From NCBI GenBank assembly GCA_040357565.1, contig JBDODJ010000006.1: 64,000 nt of DNA; one strand, given 5' to 3'. The DNA comes from Cercozoa sp. M6MM. Its lineage: Eukaryota; Endomyxa: Ascetosporea. Below, piece by piece: positions 52,681 to 64,000 of this stretch. The translations under genes and the position numbers were made by a program. A model generated the notes under the pieces. The model saw only the letters and a list, made by a program, of their open reading frames with translations, was not told where the DNA came from and did no database searches. Each line of letters opens with the position of its first letter. Within the stretch, counting starts at the first letter, position 1.

Positions 52681-55164
52681 ATGCGATCGAGTCGTGACCC
52701 CTGTCTTCCCTTGAGGATCACAAGAAAGCGCGCCGTGAAGGAGTCCTCGTTGGCATCTTTAGCTCCTCCAGCAAAGTAAGCGCGTTTTCTAGAAACCCGT
52801 CCGCTGGGATGAGTTGATTTGACCTGTTATTGCAACGTTTTCTTTGGAGGGCAGGGTTCGAGTCCGTGGTGCGACGCCAAGCCTGGCCCAAAGCCGGCGC
52901 ACTGTGATGCCATCGTCGCTGCATGGACTGCCAACGCCACAGTCGAAAAAGAAGCGTCGCACACGCCGAGGCGGCAGGAAGAAACGTGCGGCCAGTGCAT
53001 CGGTGTCAGCGGCTGCTGGAATAACGCGAGCTGCCAGTGTCAGTGCAGTCGGGAGCTTTGCTGACGAAGAAGAGCGACCGCCCGTGCCCACACGAACGGT
53101 GTCGAGTCATGCCGCTCGTCGCACTGCTCAGCGAAAGCAGCGCGGGCAGAAGCGCATCGCTAATCTCTCCTTGCTGCGCTTGAAAACGGAACGTTCGCGA
53201 CCGGAACTTCGTGTGTTTGTCTCCCTGTACTTGCTTTGTTTTGTTTGTTCTTGCTCTGTTCCCGCTTTGTTCTTGCTTGTTCTGCTTTGTTCTTGCTTTG
53301 CTCTTGCCTGGTTTTTGTATCTCTTGCTGTGTAGGTCTGCCTCAACTAAACAGGTCGAGGATGCCGTTAACACAGAGTACAACTTATCTTTGCCTGCTCT
53401 ATGGGGGTCTAAGGTGAATGTGCGCGTAGCAATGCCGCACAACCGCGACGTGGCCGAGATTGACCGCACGGTGTCCGATATAACGCAGACACTCGGTGTC
53501 GACTCGTTGCTATCGGCCTCGTTTCAGGAGCACTCCCAGTACGTTGTGTGCCTGTTGCAAAAACACTGTCGTGGCTGCCTGTGACATTATCTTCCTGCGC
53601 ACAGGTTCGCCAATCGTTCGTTGATGATGTTGGTATTCTTTGTTCTTGCGTGGCCATGTTGCTTTTGTGCCATGTTCATCTCACTTTTTCAGAGACAACG
53701 ACGAATTCAACTGACCACGCTGAATCGGTCAGACATGAAAGCGACACTGGTATTTTGTGCTCCTTCCTTTGCTTGTTGTACATGTTGATCGTCGAGATGG
53801 TAGTCATCCTCCGACTCGGCCAAACGACGCGAACTGGACGAGCGCATGAAGCAACTGACGCTGTCGCGCGAGGAGGCGAGCCGGAGGAAAGCGGCGCAGC
53901 GACAACGCGTGTCGCCCAAACTGCAGAGCAAGATCGCGCCGCTGTCCGAGGCCGACAGTGCCGCCGAGCAGCGTGCGTTGTCCTCGGCAGGTCCCATCGT
54001 GACCAAGTTCAACATCGCCATCCTGCCGGAGCACATGCAGCGACTGTGTCCGGGCCAGTGGCTCAACGACGAGCTCGTCAACTTCTGTATCCTTGTCTTG
54101 TGTGTTTCTGTCATGCATATTAAATATAATGTGTACTTGTGTGTGCAGACATGTCGATGATTAACGAACGAAGCAACGCCTTCAAGTGGACGAGCGGCAA
54201 GACCAAACCAGAAATCAGTGCGTTCTTTTCCATGCCCTGTGACTGATACATTGGTGGAGTTTACGCCATGCTGTAGCCAGGAAAGACGGCATCAAAGTCT
54301 TTGCCTGGTCATCGTTTTTCTACGAGCGCCTGTCGCGGTATCTCAAAGTGGTCAACGCAAGCGTCGTGACTGATTGATGTCCCTGTCTGTGCTAGAAACG
54401 GCTACACCTTCAAAAACGTGGCACGTTGGACGAAAAAGCAACACGTCGACGTCTTTGCATTGTGCGTTGTGTGTCTTTTGTCCTTGGCATTGATACTGTT
54501 AATCTTTGTGTGTTGTGTGCGCAGAGACCTGATGATAGTGCCGATCAACAGAAGCAACGTCCACTGTAGCTTTAGTTCTTTTGTGCCGTGTTGTTCTCGC
54601 GTCACCTTTTTGTGTGTTGGAACAAAGGGACAATGGCGACCGTCGACTTCCGCGACAAGACTGTACGATATTACGACTCGATGCACAACGACGGCGCCGA
54701 CGTTCGAGAAAACTTGCTGTCATTCGTGTGTTTCGCTTTATAAAATTCCTTTGTTTTTTTTTTTTGCTTTGTCGATTGCACGCTTTGTGCAGTTGCAAGA
54801 TGAGTTCGTCAACACCAGAAGGCCACATCGTTGCGAAGAACTCGGCGTCGCAGAGATACCTTTCGATCGCTCCGAATGGACGACCGAGGCAGCGAAGTGT
54901 CCCAAGCAATCCAACGGTTTTGACTGCGGTACTTGCCTTTATCGGAACCACTTCTCTCTTCACATTGCTTGCATTGTAGGCATGTTTGTCTGTAAATTTG
55001 CCGACTTCTTGAGCGACGAGTTGCCTGTATTTCTTTTTTTTTTTTTGTTTTTTGTTTCATTGGAACGAAACTGTCTTTTTGTGCAGGTCGAGGAGGTCAC
55101 ACAAGAGCGCATGACCTACTTCCGCAAACGAGCCTATGCTGAAATCGAGCGTGGCTGTCTGTAA
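52681..55164 (+). CDS. Ulp1/SENP family SUMO protease (C48)
   Basis: Cysteine protease that matures SUMO or removes it from targets. Start MRSSRDPCLPLRITRKRAVK. After intron 1 a strongly basic segment QSKKKRRTRRGGRKKRAASA is a likely nuclear signal. A middle region with helices follows (RELDERMKQLTLSREEASRR). The C-terminal catalytic domain reads MQRLCPGQWLNDELVNFYMS, VFAWSSFFYERLSR, ARWTKKQHVDVFALDLMIVP, NRSNVHW (catalytic His), TMATVDFRDKTVRYYDS (catalytic Asp), and CPKQSNGFDCGVFVCKFADF (oxyanion Gln, nucleophile Cys). The Trp after the catalytic His is made across an intron (cac t|gg). The whole triad is intact. About nine introns. Stop TAA at 55162-55164. Nuclear localisation is inferred. 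Confidence 0.92.
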
Positions 55165-55642
55165 ATTAGCTACTCATGTCTACCGACAGCCCAGCATCCC
55201 GGCGTGGGCCGGTTTGGCCGACACCCATATCGATCGATCGGCGATCGCAAGCATCGCCTTGCGACCTTTTGCGTGGCTTAAGCAAGTTCTCAGTTTGTGA
55301 CAATCACACTGTCCCAACTGTTTCCCTCATCTCGCACTTGAAGCATGGAAATATAGAAAATAATACTCGAACGAAACAAATTCCAAAAAACTCAAGTGTG
55401 CAAGACAATTCTGTACTGCACACGAGCAGCCCAGGCCGAGTGCCCAGGTGGGTGTGACTGAATTGTGAAGTAGCATACATTCGAGCTAGCGCCCATAGGT
55501 TCCGCCATTTCTTTGGACGGGATTGTGCTCCTAGAGCGGATTGTGCGAATAGCAGGTGTGGCCCGATCGCGTTGAGTGGTGATCCTCGTGCCTAGGCGAG
55601 GCGAATTGCGTGTTTACAGAAGGACGAATAGGACGAGTCATC
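55165..55642. other. Intergenic, upstream of ARL8
   Basis: 478 bp between two plus-strand genes. It holds the SENP 3' UTR and the ARL8 promoter/5' UTR. Nothing else supportable. Confidence 0.4.
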
Positions 55643-56312
55643 ATGGTGCCTATAATTTTGCTGTTGCCAGCTTATCCGGCGGCACATGTTGCGAATTTGT
55701 GTTTTTGCAGGGTGCGCTGTTGAGCTGGCTCAACAGCTTCTGGGAGCAGGAGATGGAGATTGCAGTGCTCGGCATCGAGGGTGCCGGCAAGTCGACGTTC
55801 GTGCAATTACTGCAAACGGGCGATTACGATCCGGGCATGATTCCGACCGTGGGTTTCAACATGTACAAAGTCACCAAGGGCCGAGTACAGATCAAGGTCT
55901 GGGACTTGGGTGGCCAAAAACGCTTCCGCTCCATGTGGGAGCGCTACTGCCGCTGCGTTGACTCGATCGTCTTCATGGTTGATAGCTGCCAGCCAGGTAG
56001 GTCGTGTCTTGTGCTGACGTGCTAGGTGTATGCGTGACTAACAACAAAACCAACTAACGTTGTGTAGACCTGCTGGAGGCAGCCAAGGAGGAGTTGCACG
56101 CACTGATGCAGCGACGGTCGCTTGAGGGCATTCCGCTGCTCGTGCTGGCCAACAAGAACGACAAGAACGAGGCACTGGCCGTCGAGGAGATTGTCGACAT
56201 GCTCGACCTGCGCAGCATCGACAACCGCGAGGTCACATACTACTCGATCTCGTGCAAGGACAAGGTCAACATCGACGTCACTGTCGACTGGCTCATCAAG
56301 CACTCCAAGTAG
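55643..56312 (+). CDS. ARL8: ARL8 small GTPase
   Basis: Lysosome-associated Arf-like GTPase that recruits kinesin/HOPS effectors in animals. 177 aa. The ATG at 55643-55645 is followed at once by an intron (55646-55710), then [21 protein letters not shown]-loop: [10 protein letters not shown]. Switch [17 protein letters not shown]3: [20 protein letters not shown], the ARL8 signature. G4: [14 protein letters not shown]5: [14 protein letters not shown]. End: DWLIKHSK. The second intron is 55997-56067. The amphipathic N-terminus that replaces the usual myristoylated helix is present; unlike animal ARL8, Gly follows Met, as in plants. Stop TAG. Convergent with Iwr1, 239 bp apart. Confidence 0.96.
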
Positions 56313-56551
56313 GCGCAGAGCGACCGACGATATTCCGTTATGTTCGATTCGATCGTGATCGATCCGATTTCGTTTGCGTTGAATTGGCCGGCGGTTAATT
56401 GGTTTTAAATGCTAGCTTATGGGGTTAGTACGGTACTAATTGTAAGGTCCTCTGTACGTACACCGCGAGACTTAAGTAAAAGAAACATAACGGAAAGCAG
56501 AAACGAAACGGCGCTCAGGCTCAGCTTGCGAGAAAACAACGAACGGACCGA

Positions 56552-58440
56552 TTAACGGTTGTAGTACAAGGCGTAGTCGTCCTCGCACTCATCGCCGAGA
56601 TAGGCAGCATCGTCGTCGTCCTCGTCAGCGTCGTGCGGGTCGTACGCGTGTGCACCTGCCCGACCGAACCTCTGCGAAACATGGCATTGTGTCATTTAAC
56701 CATATGTAGAGAAAAAGACATGACGGACCTGGAAGCGACCATGCGACGCCTGACCGTAGTCGTGACCGTAGCCAAAGTATTCTCTGGCACTTGATGGCAA
56801 TTGCATCCGTGCTGTATCACAGCAAGAATGAGAGACATTCACAAGGTAGACTTACACAGATACAGAGATGGTACAGTGTTCTTCATCCTCGTCGAGACAC
56901 GCCAATGGATCGTCATCGACAAAGCGACCGAAGTCCTCGTCATTCCCCAAGAAATCTTCCTCGTCAACGCCGCCGTACTCGTAACTGTCCTGATCAGCGC
57001 CTTTGAAAACAGAGGGGTTAAAGACGTGTCACTCAAACAAAATTCGCAACTACGGTTCGAGTCTTCAGAGTCGACGTCGCTCACTTCGCCAAACTCGTGG
57101 TCGTACCTGAGTGGGCTACCCAAAACAAGTCAACCCCGAAGTAAACACAAACCTAAAGCAACACGGATAGTACCTCAACTCTTGCAAATCCAAAGTCGGC
57201 TTGTCCAACTGCAAAACTCGCGTGCCAGGTGCTTGTACCGTCGCATCAGTCCTGGTGTTGGTGCTGAGAGTTGCCGCGGCATCCAGCACGTAGTAGTCGT
57301 ACACGTGCTCATCATCCTCCATGTCGTCGCTCTTCATGTCTTGGAGCGACACGCCTGATGCAAAAAATCCGTAGATACAGTACTCCCATGTTTTAAAGTA
57401 GCATACGCTGTCGGTCTTTCACCACGTCCAGCACACGGTACAGCTTCTGTTGTATATCAGTTCACATGCACAAGGTTGAATACCCAAGAATCGAAGGAAT
57501 CTACCGAAACTAATTTTGCGTCCTCGCGCTCGTCAACGTCCGAGTCAGTGCTGACGGCGTCTTCAAACGCATCGGCGTCTCGGAAGGCCACTCTGTAACA
57601 AACGCGTCCATCAACTGCATAGACACCTTGTGAAACGAAAGTTACGATCCGCCCATCGAGACTGGCAGTTTTTGATTTAACGCCGACTTTGACTTGCGAG
57701 TTTTCGTCGTTTTTGAAGTTGGTCTGGGCACCGGCTTCACGTCAGGAATGGCGTCCCAGTCCAGAGTCTGTTGCAAACATCATATTGCTGCTGAAGTCAG
57801 GGTTTGTTGAAGGGTACACTCTCACGTTGTTTCTGCATTTTATCTCGCCGCCGAAGCTCGCGTCTATTCTCAAACTACGCCAACAAATATGTCAAGCACC
57901 AGAGAACACCGACACAAAAAACCATCTCTCGTCGACGCTGACTGTGCATCAATCGCATCTTTTCGATTCGACGCGTGACGGAACTGCACAGATAGAAATA
58001 ATGTCGTTTAAACAGGAAACAAGCAGTGCTGCGTTAGAAAAGTAAAGTACCTGGATCCATGCTCTCGGTCATACGACGCGGCCAGTCGCAGAACGACACG
58101 CTCTTTCTCGACAGATTTTTCTTCCACCAGTTTTGGGCTTTCGGGAGCCTTTTTCTCTGAGCAAGATAAAAACTCGAACAAAACCTTAAAGAAGCAGAAT
58201 TTTTGATGCTACCAACTTTGATCGGCTCAACCGACAGCTTGGCGAGGCTTTCGTGGAGTTGCTTGGTCTGTAATAGCCACAGTATCACAACGGCGAAGAA
58301 ACTCGAATAAAATATTGACTAGTGAGACATACATGTCGCCGCTTGCTCACAGGTTGCTCAAACGTTAACTCAGGCGCTGCTTCTTCACCACGGCGGCGTT
58401 TTACGCGCAGAATCGTAGGCCGCTCCTCAGGGGCCGACAT
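56552..58440 (-). CDS. IWR1: Iwr1/SLC7A6OS, RNA polymerase II nuclear-import adaptor
   Basis: Iwr1 binds assembled Pol II and takes it into the nucleus. The N-terminus MSAPEERPTILRVKRRRGEE carries the diagnostic ILRVKRKR box that starts Iwr1 proteins. ELTFEQPVSKRRH follows. Later exons give LDWDAIPDVKPVPRPTSKTT, ADAFEDAVSTDSDVDERED and YRVLDVVKDRQ. The conserved core is DDEHVYDYYVLDA, equivalent to DDYVYDIYYLE of the human protein. Then come LRYDHEFGEVSDVDSEDSN, the acidic DSYEYGGVDEEDFLG, and a tail DADEDDDDAAYLGDECEDDY. Gene is minus strand, about nine short introns; stop TAA at 56552-56554. Motif order and composition fit the family; single exon borders between 57370 and 57600 are less sure. 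Confidence 0.8.
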
Positions 58441-58708
58441 CTCCACTCGGTCCACAACCAACACTCCTCGCTCTGAGGGACACTTGTGACACTAACGGCG
58501 TTCTCCGCACTTTCGCTGTCAAAATATGTCCCACCACACACTCCTGCGCACACCTAGCGCCTCATTGCCGACAGAAAATAACAGAATTTTATGAGGCTGA
58601 AGATGATAATTTACGAATTCCATCAAACAAATAACCAGCGCAACCAAAAAAAAAGTGCCGGAGTGTGTCCTAAATCAGTTAACGGGCGTAAAAGCTTCAT
58701 TCTCTGAG

Positions 58709-60078
58709 TCATGTCGGGCGAGTGGCGAGTCGTCGTCTGCACGAAACGAGGTCTCCAATTGTTTGGACAGCTACAAAAGCGAGAGAAATGTTTTAAAGTA
58801 CCATCGTCGTCAGGCAGATCAGCGCCAAAGCGAGGCGACTGTGTCGGGTGATGGTCCGCGTTTCGCGGTGTCGGATTGAGGCGAGTGCGCGCTGCGACGA
58901 TCTCGTCGACATCGGCGAGTCGCAGCAGCGTGGGAACAAAGGCGAGCGAGCGACGTCGCTTCTGCTTGGCCGGACTACCGACAGCACCGCAGGGGCCGTT
59001 GCTCTTGTCGGCCAGTGCCTTGACAGCAACAGGAGAAACTGCAGTTTCCTCTGCTGAGTCGAGTGACTCGGTGTCGGTGTCAGTATCGACAGGACTGGCT
59101 ATCGTAGAGTCGGCGGACTCACCGATAGAAACCAAGTCAGTGGCCAGGTCGTCTGCCCTTGGCGACGGGGACCGGGAGGTCCGTGATGTCTGCACAGTGA
59201 CACAGGTGTCTGTGCGAGCCATGTGCACAACCGTGCTGGGCTCGCCGTCGCTCTCGACAGCAGCGTCAATTTCGGAGTAGGCCAGCTTGGTCTCAGACAA
59301 CTCGAGTCGCAGCTGTCGCAGCGTGCTGCGATTCAGGCCGAGCGAGACGGCACTCGGCGTCGAGCGGCGTCGCGGCGACTTGAGCGACGTTGCCAGGCCG
59401 AGCGACTCGGTGCGGATCGCCGGCGGCCGCTCGTCCGACGTGGCGTCGGCCTTGACCGACTTGCGTCCGCGCGAACGACTGCGCGAACGACTGCGACTGC
59501 GCGAGCGACTGCGCGCACGCTGCAGTAGGTCGCCAAGACCACTGAGCGCACTCCGGATGCGCGAGCGTCGTCGCTTTGGCGCAATCACTGCAGTCTGCAC
59601 AAGAGAGGGTCTGTCTATACGAACCTGAGGAATAGGCAAGTGTACAGCATTCGGCGGCAACACTTCAGCCGTGGCAAATTCGCGTCGCTCGGCGTCCATG
59701 TCGTGCTCGGTATCATCGATGCTCGGCACGCTGTCTTCGGTCTCGTTTGCAATCTGTATCAGAAGGGCACATCATAGACAGGGCACTGACTGGGGCTGGG
59801 GGGCAGGTACCGTAGGCACGTGGAAGACGGCATTGCGAACGGAGCGACGTCGCGCCGAACGGCGTCTCCGCATGCCGCCAAAGGAGCCCAGAATAGCCTG
59901 AACAAGTACACATAGTATTGAAAGTTATGAGAGGTATAGGAGACTAAGTGTACCTTGGGGAAACGCTCAGCCAGACGCTCGCGAATGGCTTCCGAGATCT
60001 TGTGCACCGAGGCCGACGTGATCGAGTTACGCCGACGACCTGTCTCTGTGCACAGCAATCGAGATGGTAGAGGTACGC

Positions 60079-60131
<53 letters not shown>

Positions 60132-62044
60132 ACACACATACACACACACACACATACACACACAGTTAAACCCAACGTACTGTCGGTCGAGGTGCGCACA
60201 GCATTGGCGAACTCGCACAGTTCGTCAAGGAAGCGCAGACTGCGCAGCGAGCGCTCCGACAGACGACGCTGGTGCTGCCGCATGGCGCGGTCGGTCTCCT
60301 CGACCTCCATGATCTGCTCGACACCAAGACCCTTCCTACAGAGAACTCTACATGAGCCCCAGCAGACCAACAACTAACAGACCAGAGAGGCATACAATAC
60401 CGCAGCAGATCGGCGGTGCGTTGTGCCAGTGCGGCATCGTCATCACCAACCGCCAGATTAATGGAAAGCGTCTCTTCCGCCGGCATGCCATCGTCGGCCA
60501 GGTTGCCCTGTAAGGTACACAGTAAGCCACATAAAAAACACAACTTGGCGCTTTAAACTACTGCAGCAGTCGATCCAAGCAGAATGAACTGCACACACAA
60601 ACATGATGTAGTAAGCACTTTGTGTTTGGAAAGATGAAAATACCAACTCCACAAACTCCAGCAGCGCGAACACGCCTTCCCAGGCCGGATGATCGTAGTT
60701 GCACTGCATTTTCACCACGTGAAAAGTAAGTCCAATAACTCAAGCACACGCCTAAGGCTACCTTAAAGAGGCGCGAACGCGCAAGCAGAAGCGACAGCGA
60801 GGATGATCTGAGGCGTGTAAATGCATGATCAGGAACATACAGACCTCATAAATACAAGTGTACAGGACTGCACGCAACACGAAAGCAGCGTCTGGCTGAG
60901 CCACTGCACACTGCAAGCCACATGTATGCATGATACGCCGACCCTTCCCATCCTTCAGCATAGGATACGCGATACCTCCTTCTCGAGCACACCGATAGCA
61001 TTGAAGACGTCCACCAGCACACGTCGCAGCGGCGGCAGAGCGAGTCGCTCGTCGTCCTGACGCATCACGATTTGCACGATAGCCGACGCGATCAGATTCA
61101 CCAACAACGCCGGCAGTCGTGGCGTGGTGCGGGCGTCGTTCTGGAAAATACCAATAAGGCAACAGGTAGGATGAAAGTACAGATAAGAAAGCACCACACG
61201 CACGTGTTGCCACCAGTCATTAGGCGCAGTGGAGGCCACTCTGTCCACGCAATAAAGGAACGTCAATGACATACACATCTGACACTCAAGGTACATACAT
61301 GAGTGGAGCCAGTCGTCTGACCCAGTCACGGTGTGACACCATGTCGACCAGGAAGTGTTCACTGCGCTCGTCACCTGAGATGAGCGGGAAGCTCAGGTAG
61401 TCACGAAAGGCAGCGGTCCACTTGCGCGACGGTAGCGCAGTCGTCAGTGCAGTCACGGTAGCGGCATAGTCACCAGCACACTGTCCAGGCAAAAGAAGTC
61501 CACATGGGAAGTGAAAGATCGACGAAGGAAGGGTACGGCCCGCATGACACGACGATCGGCAGCGTCCAGTGCCACCTGCGCCGAGAAAGCGAAAACTGTC
61601 GCCGTCGGAGGCAGAGGCAAAGGCATGCCGGTACTGCCAGTGCCAACCTCCGGCAGTGAGCCTGCAGAACCGTTCGCGGACTGTCGCGCCGTGCGACGTC
61701 GACGTAGACTGCCACGTCGCTCAGCAAAGCGCCCGATCATCGTGGACATCCTGCACGAAAGCAAACATGAGTTCCGAGTGGATACAATGGCACCCTGGGG
61801 ATCAATACCTTCCAATAAATATCAAACGGCAGAACAGGTGCAGACCACCCGCTGCGACCTTGCGAACAGTTCTGCCACTTAATGACCGTGAATCCTCCGG
61901 ACACGGGGCTAAATCGGCTAAGGTGCTCCAGAGCTCGAAATAATCGGCGCCCTTTTCCTGACGGCCCGCCGCTTTAAGAAATTTTGACCAAGCTATTTTT
62001 GGCTGCTGCTTCGCCTGGGAGTCGCTTGATAGCAACAAAAACAT
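58709..62044 (-). CDS. Large helical protein with C-terminal RS repeats, unrecognised
   Basis: No family assigned. Start MFLLLSSDSQAKQQPKIAWS at 62044; exon 1 joins in phase to GRMSTMIGRFAERRGSLRRR. Then ATVTALTTALPSRKWTAAFR, ERSEHFLVDMVSHRDWVRRL, PRLPALLVNLIASAIVQIVM, LALPPLRRVLVDVFNAIGVL, NYDHPAWEGVFALLEFVEL, ERSLRSLRFLDELCEFANAV and VHKISEAIRERLAERFPK. These are ARM/HEAT-like amphipathic helices, so a scaffold is likely. The C-terminal exon encodes a run of about seven RS dipeptides (RARSRSRSRSRSRSRSRGRK), more Ser/Arg/Thr sequence, two-residue TD repeats and KQKRRRSLAFVP. RS repeats are typical of splicing-linked or SRPK-phosphorylated proteins. Splice phase at the last intron favours the TGA at 58709-58711; a reading to 58675 is possible. 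Confidence 0.6.
60081..60163. repeat. (CA)n microsatellite
   Basis: CA tract with TA interruptions inside an intron of the minus-strand RS-tail gene (sense (GT)n). Confidence 0.9.
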
Positions 62045-62118
62045 TAGCGTGGTGAATCTCAATCGTTGAGCGCCTGGCGAGACTTCTCTCCAAGTCGAAG
62101 GTAATTTTCTCCTGAGCG
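62045..62118. promoter_or_regulatory. Very short divergent promoter
   Basis: Only 74 bp separate the two head-to-head ATGs, so both 5' UTRs and core promoters must be extremely short or overlap. No TATA box is apparent. Confidence 0.4.
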
Positions 62119-62873
62119 ATGTCGGTGGAGTTCATCGACTACTACGCCGTCCTCGGCGTCGATGAGGAGGATGTTGACGTTTACGCACTCAATGCGAGAG
62201 AGATCCGCCGTGCCTACCGTCAAAGGGCCAAGAAAGTGCATCCGGATCACAACAAGGTATGTTCTTTCCACTCACTCGTGTGATGAGTATTGTTGTTGCT
62301 GACTGTTGATCGCTGCTGTAGTCACCTGACGCCGAGAAGGAATTTGCTGCCTTATACGCTGCGTTCGAAGTTCTCAGCGACGATGCAGAACGCGCAAAGT
62401 TTGACGCGTTGAGGCGGAGGAAAGACCAGCAGAAGGAGCTCTCGAAGGAACGAAACGCGCGACGAAAGGAGGCGATCGACGCACTGGCGCGACGCGAGGC
62501 ACAGGCCGCCCAAATGCGAGCTTACCGTGCTGGTACCCTGAGCAAGTGCATCCTTTTTCTTGTTTGTTTGAGTCCTCAACTGTGCGCAGGTGACGCTGCT
62601 TCGGCCAAGCGACAGCGCGAGTTGCAGCGCGAGCGACTGCGTGCCGAGCTGGACCGCTTCCGCGCCGAATTCCGCGAGGAAGAACAACTACGCACGCTGG
62701 CGGCGCAGCACGTGGCGGCACGACACCAAAGATCGCGTGATGAGCGAGAGAAGTGGACACCGGCACAGCGGGCCTTCTTAGAGGTGCGACCCTCGACAAC
62801 GCCATTTAATCGGTACCAAAGTGACACGCTGCGTCGACTACAAGGCATGCCAGCGCCTCCGTCTGAGTCGTAA
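62119..62873 (+). CDS. DNAJC17: DNAJC17/Cwf23-like J-domain protein
   Basis: J-domain co-chaperone of the spliceosome-linked DNAJC17/Cwc23 type. MSVEFIDYYAVLGVDEEDVD starts the J domain. IRRAYRQRAKKVHPDHNK has the HPD motif that activates Hsp70, and FAALYAAFEVLSDDAERAKF helix IV. RRRKDQQKELSKERNARRKE and LARREAQAAQMRAYR match the long charged helix of DNAJC17. Further charged helix QRERLRAELDRFRAEFREEE and end RYQSDTLRRLQGMPAPPSES. The RRM found in many DNAJC17 proteins is absent. Introns at about 62257-62320 and 62534-62590. Stop TAA, only 71 bp from the stop of the convergent gene. Another J-protein with a charged tail is the alternative. Confidence 0.8.
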
Positions 62874-62944
62874 AGTTAATTTCTTTAACGATAAACACTC
62901 GCCTGTCGTTTGTGACCGGCCGCGGCCGGGCAGATAGCCTCGCC

Positions 62945-63999
<1,055 letters not shown>

Positions 64000-64000
64000 G

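Noticed and set aside
52850..52880. tRNA-like B box (GGTTCGAGTCC)
   Set aside because: The flanking bases do not form a T-stem or acceptor stem, there is no A box upstream at the right distance, and the sequence is the start of exon 2 of the SENP gene.

Overview
This window is nuclear DNA from a gene-dense, intron-rich eukaryote. All three stop codons are used, so the genetic code is standard. The introns are mostly 50-70 nt, GT-AG, and unusually often begin GTAC. About 26 protein-coding genes lie on both strands, roughly one per 2.4 kb, with intergenic spacers from about 50 to 700 bp. Long (CA/GT)n tracts sit almost only inside introns, and several contain short runs of N. The lineage cannot be fixed from the sequence. 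The set (G-alpha, FHA-adenylyl cyclase, plant-like TPI/ARL8/NTF2 N-termini, EF-hand two-pore K+ channel, RMC1, DOP1, seipin) fits a free-living or parasitic protist rather than an animal, fungus or land plant.

Layout. 0.1-9.5 kb (-): one very large secreted/multi-pass protein with an ephrin-receptor-like cysteine-rich region, running off the left edge. 9.7-12.8 kb (+): RMC1. 13.3-14.6 kb (+): FHA-adenylyl cyclase. 15.1-17.5 kb (-): two-pore K+ channel and a C2-like protein. 17.8-18.3 kb (+): NTF2. 18.6-19.2 kb (-): mitochondrial ferredoxin. 19.6-26.6 kb (+): DOP1. 27.1-28.8 kb (-): ceramide synthase. 29.2-33.1 kb (-): a coiled-coil protein and an NPF-motif protein. 33.4-34.7 kb (+): triosephosphate isomerase. 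34.8-41.7 kb: three unrecognised genes. 42.3-44.3 kb (+): G-alpha. 44.4-46.0 kb (+): a zinc-knuckle nuclear-type protein. 46.2-48.0 kb (-): seipin. 48.3-49.4 kb (+): a T1/BTB-like protein with a Cys/His tail. 49.7-52.4 kb (-): transcription-type cyclin with a Gln-rich tail. 52.7-55.2 kb (+): Ulp1/SENP protease. 55.6-56.3 kb (+): ARL8. 56.6-58.4 kb (-): Iwr1. 58.7-62.0 kb (-): a large unrecognised helical protein with an RS-rich tail. 62.1-62.9 kb (+): DNAJC17-like. 62.9 kb to the right edge (-): phosphoacetylglucosamine mutase.

The genes do not form a pathway cluster. Themes recur by function: endolysosome/Golgi traffic (RMC1, DOP1, ARL8), ER lipid biology (ceramide synthase, seipin), signalling (G-alpha, FHA-cyclase, K+ channel) and nuclear functions (NTF2, Iwr1, SENP, cyclin, DNAJC17). 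Exon structures were built by eye by following family conservation and splice phase. Outer CDS coordinates are given, with introns included. I found no convincing new multi-gene system. The most unusual signals are the GTAC 5' splice sites, a start codon split by an intron, and the giant receptor-like protein.
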